NCBI RefSeq assembly: GCF_001942345.1
Contig: NZ_MKKI01000041.1
Location: forward strand, 212,998-276,997
Direction: 5' to 3'
DNA from: Corynebacterium sp. CNJ-954
GTDB lineage: Bacteria > Actinomycetota > Actinomycetes > Mycobacteriales > Mycobacteriaceae
Length of the DNA stretch: 64,000 nucleotides
Part shown: positions 35,338-45,991 of the stretch, in pieces
Numbering within the stretch: position 1 is the stretch's first letter
Layout: each line of letters opens with the position of its first letter
Position numbers and translations under genes: made by a program
The notes under the pieces: generated by a model
What the model was told of the DNA's origin: nothing
The model's input: the letters and a program-made list of their open reading frames with translations, nothing else
Databases searched by the model: none

Positions 35338-37605
35338 CTACGGCAGCGGCGTTTCCGGCAGTGCCGGGGGCGCGTCGTACATCTGCCGACTGATCTCCGG
35401 GGCCAGCAGTGAGGAGAACAACGAGGTGAAGTGCTGCCCGTCCCGGTACACCAGTACATTGCCCACGACCGCCGGGCAGCGGCCGTCGCGACACAGTGCC
35501 GGAGTGAGGTCCAGCGGGGTCATGTCCAGGCCCTGGTACGCCTCCAACGCCGGGTTCACCGGAGCCATGCTGGTCTCCTCTGCGATACCGCAGTCACCGT
35601 CAACGCCTTCGGCGACGCAGAGCCGGGCGTTGCCCTGGACCCCTGGTCCTGCCATGTGCCACGGGGTGTCCCGCACACCCCAGGTGTGGATGCCGGCGTC
35701 GGTGAGCCGCTGCACCATGTCGATGTACTCGACGGGAACCATGTCCGGACCGTCTCCCTCGATCATGGTCGGGCGGGTCACCGGCATGAACACCCCGTCC
35801 GTCGGAGGGTTCTCGAAAATGTACTGCTGGGCCTTGTCATTCCATTCCGCGCACTCGGGGTACGGGTCACCGCTGAGATGAGGCAGATTCATCCCCAGGA
35901 CGCAGCCCATCTTAAGGATCGGGACGATCTTGATGCCCTGCTCCTCACCGATCGTCTCGAGAGCGTTGAGGTAATGCTCGGAGTGCGACCCGCCGGCGAG
36001 GTACATGGTGCGGTCGGAGTTCACGTCCCCGTACGCACACGGGGTGTCGGTGGAGTTGAATTGCTGGGTGAGGATCACATTGGATTCCGCGAACCCGGAG
36101 AAGCATCCGTCGGGCTGTGTGTCAGGGAGCATCTCCTCCTCACCGACAGCGGGGTCGGGTTGCACCGGCATGTCATCCGGAACCGGCACGTCCGCGAGGA
36201 AAGCAGCCGGGCCAGGGTAGTCGGCAGGATCGACGTCATCGGCGTCGGTGGCGGCCGCCTGCTCGTTGCGGTGTTCGATCACGGGCCCGAAAGACACGAC
36301 CCCGACCGTCGCGATGACCATGACCAGTGCAGACACAGCACCAATGACACCGCGACGCCCGCGGACCGACTGGCGCACGTAGGCCGGACTCAGCGCCATG
36401 GAGCGCGCGGGCTTGGCCCGTTGACGCAGCGGAGTCTCGATGAGCCGGTACGTCGCCCACGCCAGCAGAACGGACGTCACGACCACCACCGTGCCGACCA
36501 CGATCCCCTCCCCGTTCCCGAGGGTGGCGGTGATGCCGTTGAAGAACGCACCCGCACCTCCCCCGGGTTCGGCGACATCGGCGCCGTCTGACATCAGGTA
36601 GGTCACGAGGACAAGCGCCGGCCAGTGCCAGAGGTACAGGCTGTAGGCGATACGCCCGAGGAACTGGAACGGCGCGGTGCACAACAGCATGGTCACCCAG
36701 GACGGGGACGACGGGGATGACGCGGCAGACTCCGCGTCGTCACCCTCCACCGGATTCCCGGCCAACACCACCAACACCGCACCCGCCAACGGCACCAGCG
36801 TCCAGGGCCCGGGGAACTGCGCCGCACCATCCAGGAACAGACCTGTGCCGATGATCAACGCCAGACCAGCCACCCCGGCGACGAGCCGGAGCTGTGCCCA
36901 CGCCGCCGGCAGCACACGTCCCAACAACCAGATACCGAACAGCCCACCCAGGCCGATCTCCCAGAACCGGGACAACGGCGAATAGTAGTTCGCCCCCTGA
37001 TCATGACTGCCCAACCACGTGGCGTAACCGAAGCTCGCCACCGTGGCACCCACCAGCAACCAGTGCAACACCTGTGAACTGGAGCGGACGTGACGCTGGA
37101 ACATCGCAGCCACCAGCGCAATGACCAGCAGCGAGCCCAGGTAGATCTGCATCTGCACCGACATCGACCAGATGTGCTGGAAGACGCTGACCTCACGGTT
37201 GACCGCGGAGTATTCCTGCCCGAGATTGGCCAGGTGCAGATTCTGCACGTACAGCAGCGACGAGGCGGCATCCTCACCGACCTCGGGCCAACGCACCCTG
37301 TTGAATATCATCAGTGCGCTGACGACGGCGACGGTGACGACGGTGATCAGTGCCGGGTACAGGCGACGGAAAATGCGCAGGAACGACTGCACCACCGTCA
37401 ACCCCGCAGGATTCAGCGCATTACGGATCTGCGGACTGAAGAAGAAAATCCCGCCCAACAGCAGGAACACGTCCACACCCGCCGACACCCGGCCGACGAA
37501 CACGTGGAACACCACCACCAACGCGATCGCCAGACCACGCAGGCCATCAATGTCCCTGCGGTGGCCCCGGTACTGATTTCCGCGTTGCGTCTGTGTCGAA
37601 TCCAT
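35338..37605 (-). CDS. OafA-like membrane acyltransferase with SGNH domain (copy 4)
   Basis: About 755 aa from ATG 37605, first of the array in transcription order. It has the acyltransferase-3 domain (DIDGLRGLAIALVVVFHVF), then SGNH motifs GGSHSEH at about 537 and YRDGQH at about 722. It ends soon after the SGNH domain (MYDAPPALPETPLP) and lacks the DPGYV repeat tail. Two starts are possible: 37617 (MWTAM) or 37605. A TAACAT -10 box at 37621-37616 overlaps the first ATG, so 37605 is preferred. Parts are nearly identical to copy 3. Confidence 0.88.
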   Translation of the reverse strand: MDSTQTQRGNQYRGHRRDIDGLRGLAIALVVVFHVFVGRVSAGVDVFLLLGGIFFFSPQIRNALNPAGLTVVQSFLRIFRRLYPALITVVTVAVVSALMIFNRVRWPEVGEDAASSLLYVQNLHLANLGQEYSAVNREVSVFQHIWSMSVQMQIYLGSLLVIALVAAMFQRHVRSSSQVLHWLLVGATVASFGYATWLGSHDQGANYYSPLSRFWEIGLGGLFGIWLLGRVLPAAWAQLRLVAGVAGLALIIGTGLFLDGAAQFPGPWTLVPLAGAVLVVLAGNPVEGDDAESAASSPSSPSWVTMLLCTAPFQFLGRIAYSLYLWHWPALVLVTYLMSDGADVAEPGGGAGAFFNGITATLGNGEGIVVGTVVVVTSVLLAWATYRLIETPLRQRAKPARSMALSPAYVRQSVRGRRGVIGAVSALVMVIATVGVVSFGPVIEHRNEQAAATDADDVDPADYPGPAAFLADVPVPDDMPVQPDPAVGEEEMLPDTQPDGCFSGFAESNVILTQQFNSTDTPCAYGDVNSDRTMYLAGGSHSEHYLNALETIGEEQGIKIVPILKMGCVLGMNLPHLSGDPYPECAEWNDKAQQYIFENPPTDGVFMPVTRPTMIEGDGPDMVPVEYIDMVQRLTDAGIHTWGVRDTPWHMAGPGVQGNARLCVAEGVDGDCGIAEETSMAPVNPALEAYQGLDMTPLDLTPALCRDGRCPAVVGNVLVYRDGQHFTSLFSSLLAPEISRQMYDAPPALPETPLP
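37379..37524 (-). repeat. Partner of the identical tract at 35053-35198
   Basis: Same sequence as the tract in copy 3, in the same orientation, 2326 bp away. Direct repeats of this length could recombine and delete or fuse the two acyltransferase genes. Confidence 0.75.
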
Positions 37606-37801
37606 AGCGGTCCACATGTTATCGTCACGGGCCGCTCACACCCGGGAAGCCCCGCCGCCGGGGTGTGACAGATACCCACTCTGTCAGATATCGCACCCCA
37701 ACATCAGCTTCAGAAAAACTGACCTGGGACTTTCATTTATTAAGCTTCTTAAGGGGTGCGAATGGTGACCAGACTTGAGAAAAGGTCGGGCGTCACCATA
37801 A

Positions 37802-38380
37802 CTAGGCCCCGAACGCGGGGTGGTAGGTCACCACCGCGTGCGGATAGGACGATTCCCCGTCCAACCGCAGCGCCTGGAAGTAGGCGGCACTCTCCTGCGG
37901 CAGCCCCTCCATGACGAGGCCTTCACGGGCCGCGAACCCGAAACGGTCGTAGTACGTCGGGTCGCCGAGGAGGACGACACCGGTGGCGTCCTCGGCGGTG
38001 TCGAGAATCTCCAGCGCCGACCGCATCAGAGCTGCACCGATACCCTCTCCCTGGTGAGCAGGGGACACGGACAACGGTCCGAGCCCGAACCACCGGCCGG
38101 ACACCTCGCCGCCGGTGGCGGTCAGGGTCACCGGGGACGCGGCGATGTGGCCGATCACCCAGCCGGAGCGCACCGCGACCAAGGACAGGGTCAGCGCGTC
38201 CGCCTCACGCAGCGCATCGATGATCGCAGGCTCATGCCCGTCGGATTGCTCGATGCCGTCGAACGCGGCGGCGGTGAGCGAACGGATCTCACCGGCATCG
38301 CCTCCGTCAGCGGCCTCGGGGCGGATCACCGGCAGACCCTGAGGGCCGCCTGCGTTCTTGTCCGGAGCATGCGTGTTCAT
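37802..38380 (-). CDS. GNAT-family N-acetyltransferase
   Basis: A 192-aa acetyl-CoA-dependent transferase. The acetyl-CoA loop appears as GLGPLSVSPAHQGEGIGAALMRSALE (Q/RxxGxG/A motif, QGEGIGAA). The downstream GDPTYYDRFGF resembles YhbS-like GNATs. The acceptor is unknown. The ATG is preceded by TAGAAT and 7 nt (box at 38393-38388), so it is probably leaderless. The 196-nt stretch between its end and acyltransferase copy 4 (37606-37801) holds the promoter of the latter and nothing else recognised. Confidence 0.85.
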   Translation of the reverse strand: MNTHAPDKNAGGPQGLPVIRPEAADGGDAGEIRSLTAAAFDGIEQSDGHEPAIIDALREADALTLSLVAVRSGWVIGHIAASPVTLTATGGEVSGRWFGLGPLSVSPAHQGEGIGAALMRSALEILDTAEDATGVVLLGDPTYYDRFGFAAREGLVMEGLPQESAAYFQALRLDGESSYPHAVVTYHPAFGA

Positions 38381-38394
38381 GCCCCCGATTCTAC

Positions 38395-39369
38395 TCAGAA
38401 ACCGTCGGAGGCGGCGTCGAGATCGGCGATCTCCTCGTCACTGAGCTGCAGAGTCGTCGCGGCGATCAGCGGGGCGACCTGCTCCGGGGTGCGGGCCGAA
38501 GCGATCGGAGCGGTGACCCCCTTCGCCAGCAGCCAGGCCAGGGCCACCGACGCCGGTTCAGCGTCATGGGCTTCGGCGACCGTCACCACGGCATCGACCA
38601 CGGTGAACGGGTCGGCGTCCTGCTCGAAGTAGCCGCCCGTCTGTCCCTCGCGCGCAGCGCCCTCCAGATCCTCACGGCTCCGGTACTTACCGGTCAGCAG
38701 TCCCGAGGCCAGGGAGAAGTAGCTGAACACACCTACGCCGTACTCCTCGGCGACCTGCATGTAGCCGTCCTCGTAGTCCGACCGGGCGAGCAGGCTGTAC
38801 TGCGGCTGGATGGCCAGCGGAATGGCGTGGTCGAGCTCGAGTTCACGTGCCGTCTCGAAGAACTCACGCATCCGGTCGGTGGAGTAGTTGGACAGTCCGA
38901 TGTAGCGCACCTTGCCGGAATCGACCAGTTCAGCGGCGGTACGGACCTGGTCGGCGATGTCCACCGACTCGTCGTCGTAGTGGTAGTAGTAGAGGTCGAC
39001 ACGGTCGGTCTGCAGCCGTTCAAGAGACCGGTCAAGGTTGGCGACGACAGTGTCGTGGGCCAGACCCTCAGCGCCCTGGATGGCGCCGACCTTCGTCGCC
39101 AGCACCACCTTGTCGCGGTTGCCGCGGTCGGCGAACCACTGGCCGAGCACTGTCTCGGACTCTCCGCCGGAGTGCCCCTCGCCCCACTGGGAGTACATGT
39201 CGGCGGTGTCGATGAAGTTTCCGCCCGCTGCGAGGAACGCATCCAGCACGTCGAAGGACTCCTGGACGTCCGATGTCCAGCCGAAGGTGTTCCCGCCGAG
39301 GTTCAGCGGGGTGATCTCCAGATCGGTGCCGGGAATGGCGATGCGGGAAGTCGTGGGAAATTCTGTCAT
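38395..39369 (-). CDS. Aldo/keto reductase
   Basis: NADP-dependent oxidoreductase of 324 aa with an (alpha/beta)8 barrel. The catalytic tetrad is visible as Asp and Tyr in NFIDTADMYSQWGEG, Lys in VLATKVG and His in DLYYYHYDD. SNYSTDRMREF and the C-terminal NADPH-binding IASARTPEQV also match the family. It resembles YajO/Tas-like members, and the substrate is unknown. The start is set by TACCGT 7 nt before the ATG (box at 39382-39377) rather than the GTG at 39378. Confidence 0.9.
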   Translation of the reverse strand: MTEFPTTSRIAIPGTDLEITPLNLGGNTFGWTSDVQESFDVLDAFLAAGGNFIDTADMYSQWGEGHSGGESETVLGQWFADRGNRDKVVLATKVGAIQGAEGLAHDTVVANLDRSLERLQTDRVDLYYYHYDDESVDIADQVRTAAELVDSGKVRYIGLSNYSTDRMREFFETARELELDHAIPLAIQPQYSLLARSDYEDGYMQVAEEYGVGVFSYFSLASGLLTGKYRSREDLEGAAREGQTGGYFEQDADPFTVVDAVVTVAEAHDAEPASVALAWLLAKGVTAPIASARTPEQVAPLIAATTLQLSDEEIADLDAASDGF

Positions 39370-39386
39370 GGCGACCACGGTACGCC

Positions 39387-40705
39387 CTACCGGAAGCGTG
39401 CCGGAAGCTCCGGCTCCCCGAGTGACAGCATCAGCCGGTTCGCCCAGTTGAAGAAGGCGGCGCCGTTGATCACGTCGATGACCGAGCCGTCATCCAGTCC
39501 GGCAGCGCGGAGGCGCCGGACATGGTCGACACCGAAACTGACAGGAGTCGAGGTCAGTGCCACGGAGGCTGCTGCGATGGCGTTCCACGGCTCGGAGCCG
39601 AGATCGGCGTCGACGCCGTCGTCGCAGAGCCGTTGGATGTCGTCCTCCCGACCGGTGGATTCCTGCAGCGCGCGTCCGGTGTGCACCGACGCACAGTAGA
39701 CGCAGCCGTTGTAGCGGCTGGTCACCGCCGCGGAGATCTCACGCTCGGCGCGTCCGGCGCCGTCGGTGACGTTGTAGAAGATGTCCTTGTCGGTCAGCGT
39801 CCTGGCTTCGAGCGCGTCGGGGTCGTGGGCGAGCAGGCGGAAGTAGGCGGACTTCGCACGCATGGGGTCGACCAGGGCGGTGCGCTGCCGGTCGGTGAGG
39901 TCCTTCTCCTCCACCGGCGGCACCCACGGCTGCCAGCCCAGGCTGTGGCTGACGAACCGTGTGGGACGGTGCAGGTCCGGATAGGTCAGGACGTCGAATG
40001 CGCCGCCGGAGAGCGGCGGGAACTCGTCGGGCGCCTGCGCGGCGCCGCGGCGGCGGCTGGGGCCACTGGTCAGCCGCCAGTAGCCGGCATCCGCGGCTTT
40101 CAGGGCGGTCAGCCCCTCTGCCGCCCGCAGCTGGAAGCACAGGAATGAGATCAGCTGCGCCAGGCTCACGACCTGCCGCGGCGTCCACCCCCACCAGGCC
40201 AGCGGTGCCAACCGTTCCGGACGGCAGTCCCGCGGATGAAAGACCAGCAGATGGGCGAACTCCAGGGCTGCGGCGAGCCGCTGACCGAGCACACCTCGCA
40301 CGCGGGGATCCACCGTGAACTCCGGCCCACCGACGGACTCCTCCGCCAGGTCGGGCTCGCGGTAGGTGCCGTACGGTCCGACGGTGAGCCCGGCGTCGAC
40401 GGACTCCCTCACCGCATTGACCACAGCGCGCTCCACCACGTCGCCGAGCAGGTCGGTGTAGAAAGCCGCACCGCGTCCCTGGTGCAGCCCGGCGACGAAA
40501 GCGGCGACGACGTAGCGCTCCGTGTCGGTGAATCCCCCGTCACTGTCCCCGTCGTCGTCGCCCGCCTCCAGCAGCACCCGGAAACTGTGCTGCGCATTCG
40601 TCCTGGCCTGCATACGGTTACGCCGTAATTCCGCGACTCTCTCACCCGGGCGGATCCCGGCGAGGAAATCAATGATGTCTGTGCTGTCTGTTCCGCTGCT
40701 GTCGC

Positions 40706-40709
<4 letters not shown>
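39387..40709 (-). CDS. Fused CMD / alkylhydroperoxidase-domain protein
   Basis: A 440-aa protein that looks like a fusion of two AhpD-superfamily modules. Residues about 1-215 resemble the CMD-domain Avi_7170 family, which lacks the Cys pair. Residues about 225-440 resemble the Avi_7169 alkylhydroperoxidase family, with C336-x-x-C339 and H343 in NGCVYCASVHTG and an upstream acidic residue in AEREISA. Both families are known to co-occur with peptide-type ABC importers, as here. The ATG overlaps the ABC ATPase stop (ATGA), so it is the last gene of that operon. A thiol-dependent peroxidase or oxidative step on the imported compound is inferred. Confidence 0.8.
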
Positions 40710-42433
<1,724 letters not shown>

Positions 42434-42434
42434 G

Positions 42435-43244
42435 TCAGGACTCCTTCCGCAGCGACTGGCTGAGGTGGTTGGTGGCCAGGACAACCAGCACGATCGCCAG
42501 GCCGGGCAGCACGGTCAGCCACCAGGACGTGGCGATGAAGTCACGGCCCTCGGAGATGATCAGCCCCCATTCCGGTGTCGGCGGCGGCGCGCCGTAGCCC
42601 AGGAAACCGAGGGTGGACAGCTGCAGGATCGCGCTGCCGAACTGCAGCGCCGCCAGGGCGATCACCGGGGTCAGCGAGTTCGGCAGGATGTGCCGCCACA
42701 GGACCTGCATCCCGGTGCCGCCCGACCCGTAGGCCGCCTCGACGAAGTCACTGCCGGCGACGCTGAGCACCTGGGAGCGGGCCAGCCGGGCGAACACGGC
42801 GACGTTGGTGACTCCCACCGCGATGGCCGCGTTGAAGGTCCCGTAGCCGAGCAGGATGATCACCGACAGGCTGAGCAGCAGCGACGGAATGGACAGCAGG
42901 ACGTCCACGATGCGCATGACCAGCGCGTCCAGCCAGCCACGTCGCGCACCGGCGAGCAGCCCCAGCAATGAGCCCGCCACCATGCCGACGAGGACGGCGA
43001 GCAGCGCTCCGGCCAGGGACTGGCGTGCGCCCCACACCACGCGGGTGTAGAGGTCACGGCCCACGGCGTCGGTGCCGAACCAGTGGTCGGCGGACGGCGC
43101 GAGCAGTGGGGCGGTCTCACCGGACGACGTCGGGTCACCGGAGGCGAACAGGCCGGGTACCAGAGCCCAGGCCACGGCGATGAGCACGACGGCGCCAGAG
43201 AGCCACACGCCAGGTCGCAGGGATCGCACAGTCGACACCATCAT
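42435..43244 (-). CDS. Dipeptide-type ABC transporter permease (DppC-like)
   Basis: Inner-membrane permease of 269 aa with about six membrane segments. HWFGTDAVGRDLYTRVVWGAR is the typical DppC/OppC start after the first helix, and the EAA loop reads DFVEAAYGSGGTGMQVLWRHILPN. The ATG overlaps the DppB-like stop (ATGA), and the ATPase follows one base after its stop. It works with DppB, the ATPase and the lipoprotein as one importer. Confidence 0.92.
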   Translation of the reverse strand: MMVSTVRSLRPGVWLSGAVVLIAVAWALVPGLFASGDPTSSGETAPLLAPSADHWFGTDAVGRDLYTRVVWGARQSLAGALLAVLVGMVAGSLLGLLAGARRGWLDALVMRIVDVLLSIPSLLLSLSVIILLGYGTFNAAIAVGVTNVAVFARLARSQVLSVAGSDFVEAAYGSGGTGMQVLWRHILPNSLTPVIALAALQFGSAILQLSTLGFLGYGAPPPTPEWGLIISEGRDFIATSWWLTVLPGLAIVLVVLATNHLSQSLRKES

Positions 43245-44191
43245 GCCGTCACCGTCCTACGCAGTCGGGCGTCGAGGACCGGGTACAGCAGGTCCACGAT
43301 AAGGTTGACGAGGATGAACGCCGCGGCGGCCAGCACGACCACGGCCATCAGGACGGGAGTGTCGCGGTAGGACACCGCGTCCACGGTTGCGGCACCGAGG
43401 CCGGAACGGTCGAACACCGCCTCGGTGATCACTGCCCCGCCGATGAGTTCACCGAAGGTGACTCCGGCGATGGTGAGGGCCGGGAGCAGCGCATTGCGCA
43501 TCACATTGCGCCACAGGATCCACTGCTCCCCGGCACCGCGGGCACGCACCACGGTGACATAGGGCTGTCGTGTCGCGTCGTCGATCCCCCGGATCAGGAC
43601 CTGGGCGATCGGCGCCGACAGCGGCAGTGCCAGCGCGATCGACGGCAGAATCAGCTCCTGGACGGCACTCGCGTGGATCACCGGGACCCAGGTGAGCTGG
43701 AAGCTGAAGGTCTGGATGAGCATGATGCCGAGCCAGAACGCCGGCAGCGAGATGAACAGCGGCGGCAGTGCGCGCAGGGCGCTGCGGATCCAGCCGAACG
43801 GGCCGGAGGTGGCCAGCACGGCGATGAGCACCGCGACGACCACGGCGAGGACGAACCCGGTGAGTGCCAGGGTCAGTGTGCTCGGCAGTGCCTCGGCCAG
43901 GGTGGTGGACACCGGGGTGCCGTTCTCCAGGGAGAAGCCGAAGTCGCCGCGCAGCATGCCGGTCAGCGAGTTCCAGTAGCGGGTCAGCACCGGTTCGTCC
44001 GCACCGTAGGCCTCACGCATCTGCGCGATCTCCTGCTGGGACAGCCCCAGCTCGGGGTTGGCGTAGCGGGTCTGCACGGCGTCCCCGGGCAGCGCGGTGA
44101 GCAGGATGAAGGCGAGCGTGAACGTCGCCCACAGCACCACCAGGGATTGTCCGATACGCCGCAGGACGGCGCCGGGGGTCAGTGAATCCAT
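43241..44191 (-). CDS. Dipeptide-type ABC transporter permease (DppB-like)
   Basis: Permease of 316 aa. The conserved N-terminal helix (RRIGQSLVVLWATFTLAFILL), the DppB-type loop with YWNSLTGMLRGDFGFS, and the EAA loop RQPYVTVVRARGAGEQWILWRNVMRNALLP are present. GGAGGGGTGA in the end of the binding-protein gene serves as the ribosome site, 7 nt between genes. Second gene of the five-gene operon. Confidence 0.92.
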   Translation of the reverse strand: MDSLTPGAVLRRIGQSLVVLWATFTLAFILLTALPGDAVQTRYANPELGLSQQEIAQMREAYGADEPVLTRYWNSLTGMLRGDFGFSLENGTPVSTTLAEALPSTLTLALTGFVLAVVVAVLIAVLATSGPFGWIRSALRALPPLFISLPAFWLGIMLIQTFSFQLTWVPVIHASAVQELILPSIALALPLSAPIAQVLIRGIDDATRQPYVTVVRARGAGEQWILWRNVMRNALLPALTIAGVTFGELIGGAVITEAVFDRSGLGAATVDAVSYRDTPVLMAVVVLAAAAFILVNLIVDLLYPVLDARLRRTVTA

Positions 44192-44198
44192 CCGGCTG

Positions 44199-45893
44199 TC
44201 ACCCCTCCTCGTTCTGGTCGAGCGTCACCGGGTAGAACCACGGGCGGCCGATCGGGTCGGTGGCGAAACCGTGCACGTAGTCCTGCACGCCGTACACCTG
44301 CGGCTCCTCGAAGAACGGCAGGACGTAGGCCTGCTCGGTGAGGTAGTCCTGCACGTCGCCACTGGCGGCGGCGCGGGCGTCCTCGTCCGCCGAGCCGGAC
44401 ACCTTGAGCAGGAGTTTCTCGAGCTCGGGGTCGCCGACGGACTCGTCCCCGGTGTCATAGTTGAGCAGCTGATTCCGGTTCTGCGAGTAGTACTGGCTCT
44501 TGATCACGTCATAATCCGCCCGTCCGACCATCGTCACGTTGAGCTGGATGAGGTCCTGGTCGACCTGTGCCGCTTTCTGGGCGGCGACGTCCCCGGGGTA
44601 CAGGGAGACGTCCACGCCGATGTCCCGCAACTGCTCCTGGACCATGGTGATGACCTCCCGGGTGCGGGGCTGCTGCTCGGAGTCGTTGGCGGTCAGGCTG
44701 AGCCGCTGGCCGTCCTTGACGCGGACGCCGTCCGGCCCCGGGACCCAGCCGGCCTCGTCGAGCAGGTCACGGGCCCGGTCAGGGTCGAAGACGTAGGCGT
44801 CCTTCTGTTCGCGGTAGCCGGCGGCCGTGCTGGCCAAGGCCGAGGTCGCCTTGGTGTAGGAGTCGCTGAACAGCGAGCTCAGGATCCGGTCGCGGTTGAC
44901 CCCGGCGATGATCGCCTGGCGGACCCGGATGTCCGACAGCAGCGGATGCCGGAACCGGAACGCGAGCTGGTTGTTGACCCCGTTCGTCGGGGCGGAGAGG
45001 ACACCGATGCCGTCGTCGATGAGGTGCTGTTCCTCAGGTGCCTCGATCTGTCGGGCGATGTCCCCCTGCGCCGACTTCAACCCGCCGACACGGACGCTGT
45101 CTTCCTGCGTGATCACCACGCTGACCCGGTCGACCTGCGGTGCGCCCTGCTGGCCGATCCCCTCCGGGGCCCAGTCGTAGTCGTCGCGGGCGTCCAGGGT
45201 GACTTCGGTGTTGAGCTGTTCGGCGGAGACGACGAACGGGCCCGAACCGATGACCTTCGTGGCACTGCCCGGCGCGAAGCCCTCGTCGGACTGCTCCAGG
45301 CTGGCGTCGGCGAGCAGGCCCGCGTTGAAGGAGCTGGTCGCCTGCGGAAACCCGGGCTCGGGGTCACTGAAGTGGAAACGGACCGTGTGGTCGTCGAGCA
45401 CCTCGCCGCGCTCGTAGGTACTGATCTGCTCCGAGGAACTCAACCCGCGGTCCGGGTCGCCGAGGGCGTAGAGGTCGAAGTTGCGGACCACGTTCTCGGC
45501 CGTCAGCGGCGTGCCGTCGGAGTAGGTGACGTCGTCGCGGAGCGTGAAGGTGAACTCGGTGGCGTCGTCGTTGATCTCCGGCAGGTCCGTGGCGATCCAC
45601 GGGTGCAGTTCCAGGGTGTCGGGGTCCTGCCACAACAACCGGTCGGTGATGTTGTTGAGGATGCCGCCATTGGGGTAGAAGCCGGCGGCCGGCGGGTACA
45701 GCGAGTTGTACGGGAGCGACTCGAGGTAGACCAGTTCACGGGCACCGGCGTCGCGGTGTCCGCCGTCGGAGGAGGCGCAGGCGGTGACACCGGCGGCCAC
45801 GGCGACGGAGGTCACCGCAGCGAGGACGGCGACGACCATGCGCCGCACCGGTCGACGTGGCGGCCGGGCCGCCGGGGAGTGGGGAAACGTCAT
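44199..45893 (-). CDS. ABC transporter substrate-binding lipoprotein (DppA-like)
   Basis: Periplasm-side binding protein of the SBP_bac_5 family, 564 aa. The signal sequence has an Arg-rich start (RPPRRPVRRM) and a lipobox VTAC with C39. The family motif appears near TPLTAENVVRNFDLYALGD and in FTLRDDVTYSDGTPL. The ligand is probably a peptide or other small molecule; the CMD/AhpD partner hints at an unusual one. The frame opens at TTG 45899, but ATG 45893 is the likely start. A palindrome at 45920 lies just upstream. Confidence 0.9.
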   Translation of the reverse strand: MTFPHSPAARPPRRPVRRMVVAVLAAVTSVAVAAGVTACASSDGGHRDAGARELVYLESLPYNSLYPPAAGFYPNGGILNNITDRLLWQDPDTLELHPWIATDLPEINDDATEFTFTLRDDVTYSDGTPLTAENVVRNFDLYALGDPDRGLSSSEQISTYERGEVLDDHTVRFHFSDPEPGFPQATSSFNAGLLADASLEQSDEGFAPGSATKVIGSGPFVVSAEQLNTEVTLDARDDYDWAPEGIGQQGAPQVDRVSVVITQEDSVRVGGLKSAQGDIARQIEAPEEQHLIDDGIGVLSAPTNGVNNQLAFRFRHPLLSDIRVRQAIIAGVNRDRILSSLFSDSYTKATSALASTAAGYREQKDAYVFDPDRARDLLDEAGWVPGPDGVRVKDGQRLSLTANDSEQQPRTREVITMVQEQLRDIGVDVSLYPGDVAAQKAAQVDQDLIQLNVTMVGRADYDVIKSQYYSQNRNQLLNYDTGDESVGDPELEKLLLKVSGSADEDARAAASGDVQDYLTEQAYVLPFFEEPQVYGVQDYVHGFATDPIGRPWFYPVTLDQNEEG

Positions 45894-45919
45894 CAGCAAA
45901 AAGTGCTTTCAACAGAACT

Positions 45920-45937
45920 GAACAGATCTGTCTGTTC
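45920..45937. promoter_or_regulatory. Inverted repeat between the ABC operon and the FAD protein gene
   Basis: GAACAGA and TCTGTTC are separated by TCTG, 27 nt upstream of the ABC operon start and 42 nt before the divergent -10 box at 45979. The size and position suit an operator controlling the operon, and possibly both directions. Confidence 0.6.
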
Positions 45938-45978
45938 TTCTAGGGTGCGCCCACAGTAACACAGCAGTGACCGGGCGA

Positions 45979-45984
45979 TACCAT
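45979..45984 (+). promoter_or_regulatory. -10 box for leaderless FAD/NAD(P) protein gene
   Basis: TACCAT is followed by 7 nt and the ATG at 45992. The upstream in-frame ATG at 45983 overlaps the box and is excluded on this reading. Confidence 0.6.
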
Positions 45985-45991
45985 GGTGCCC

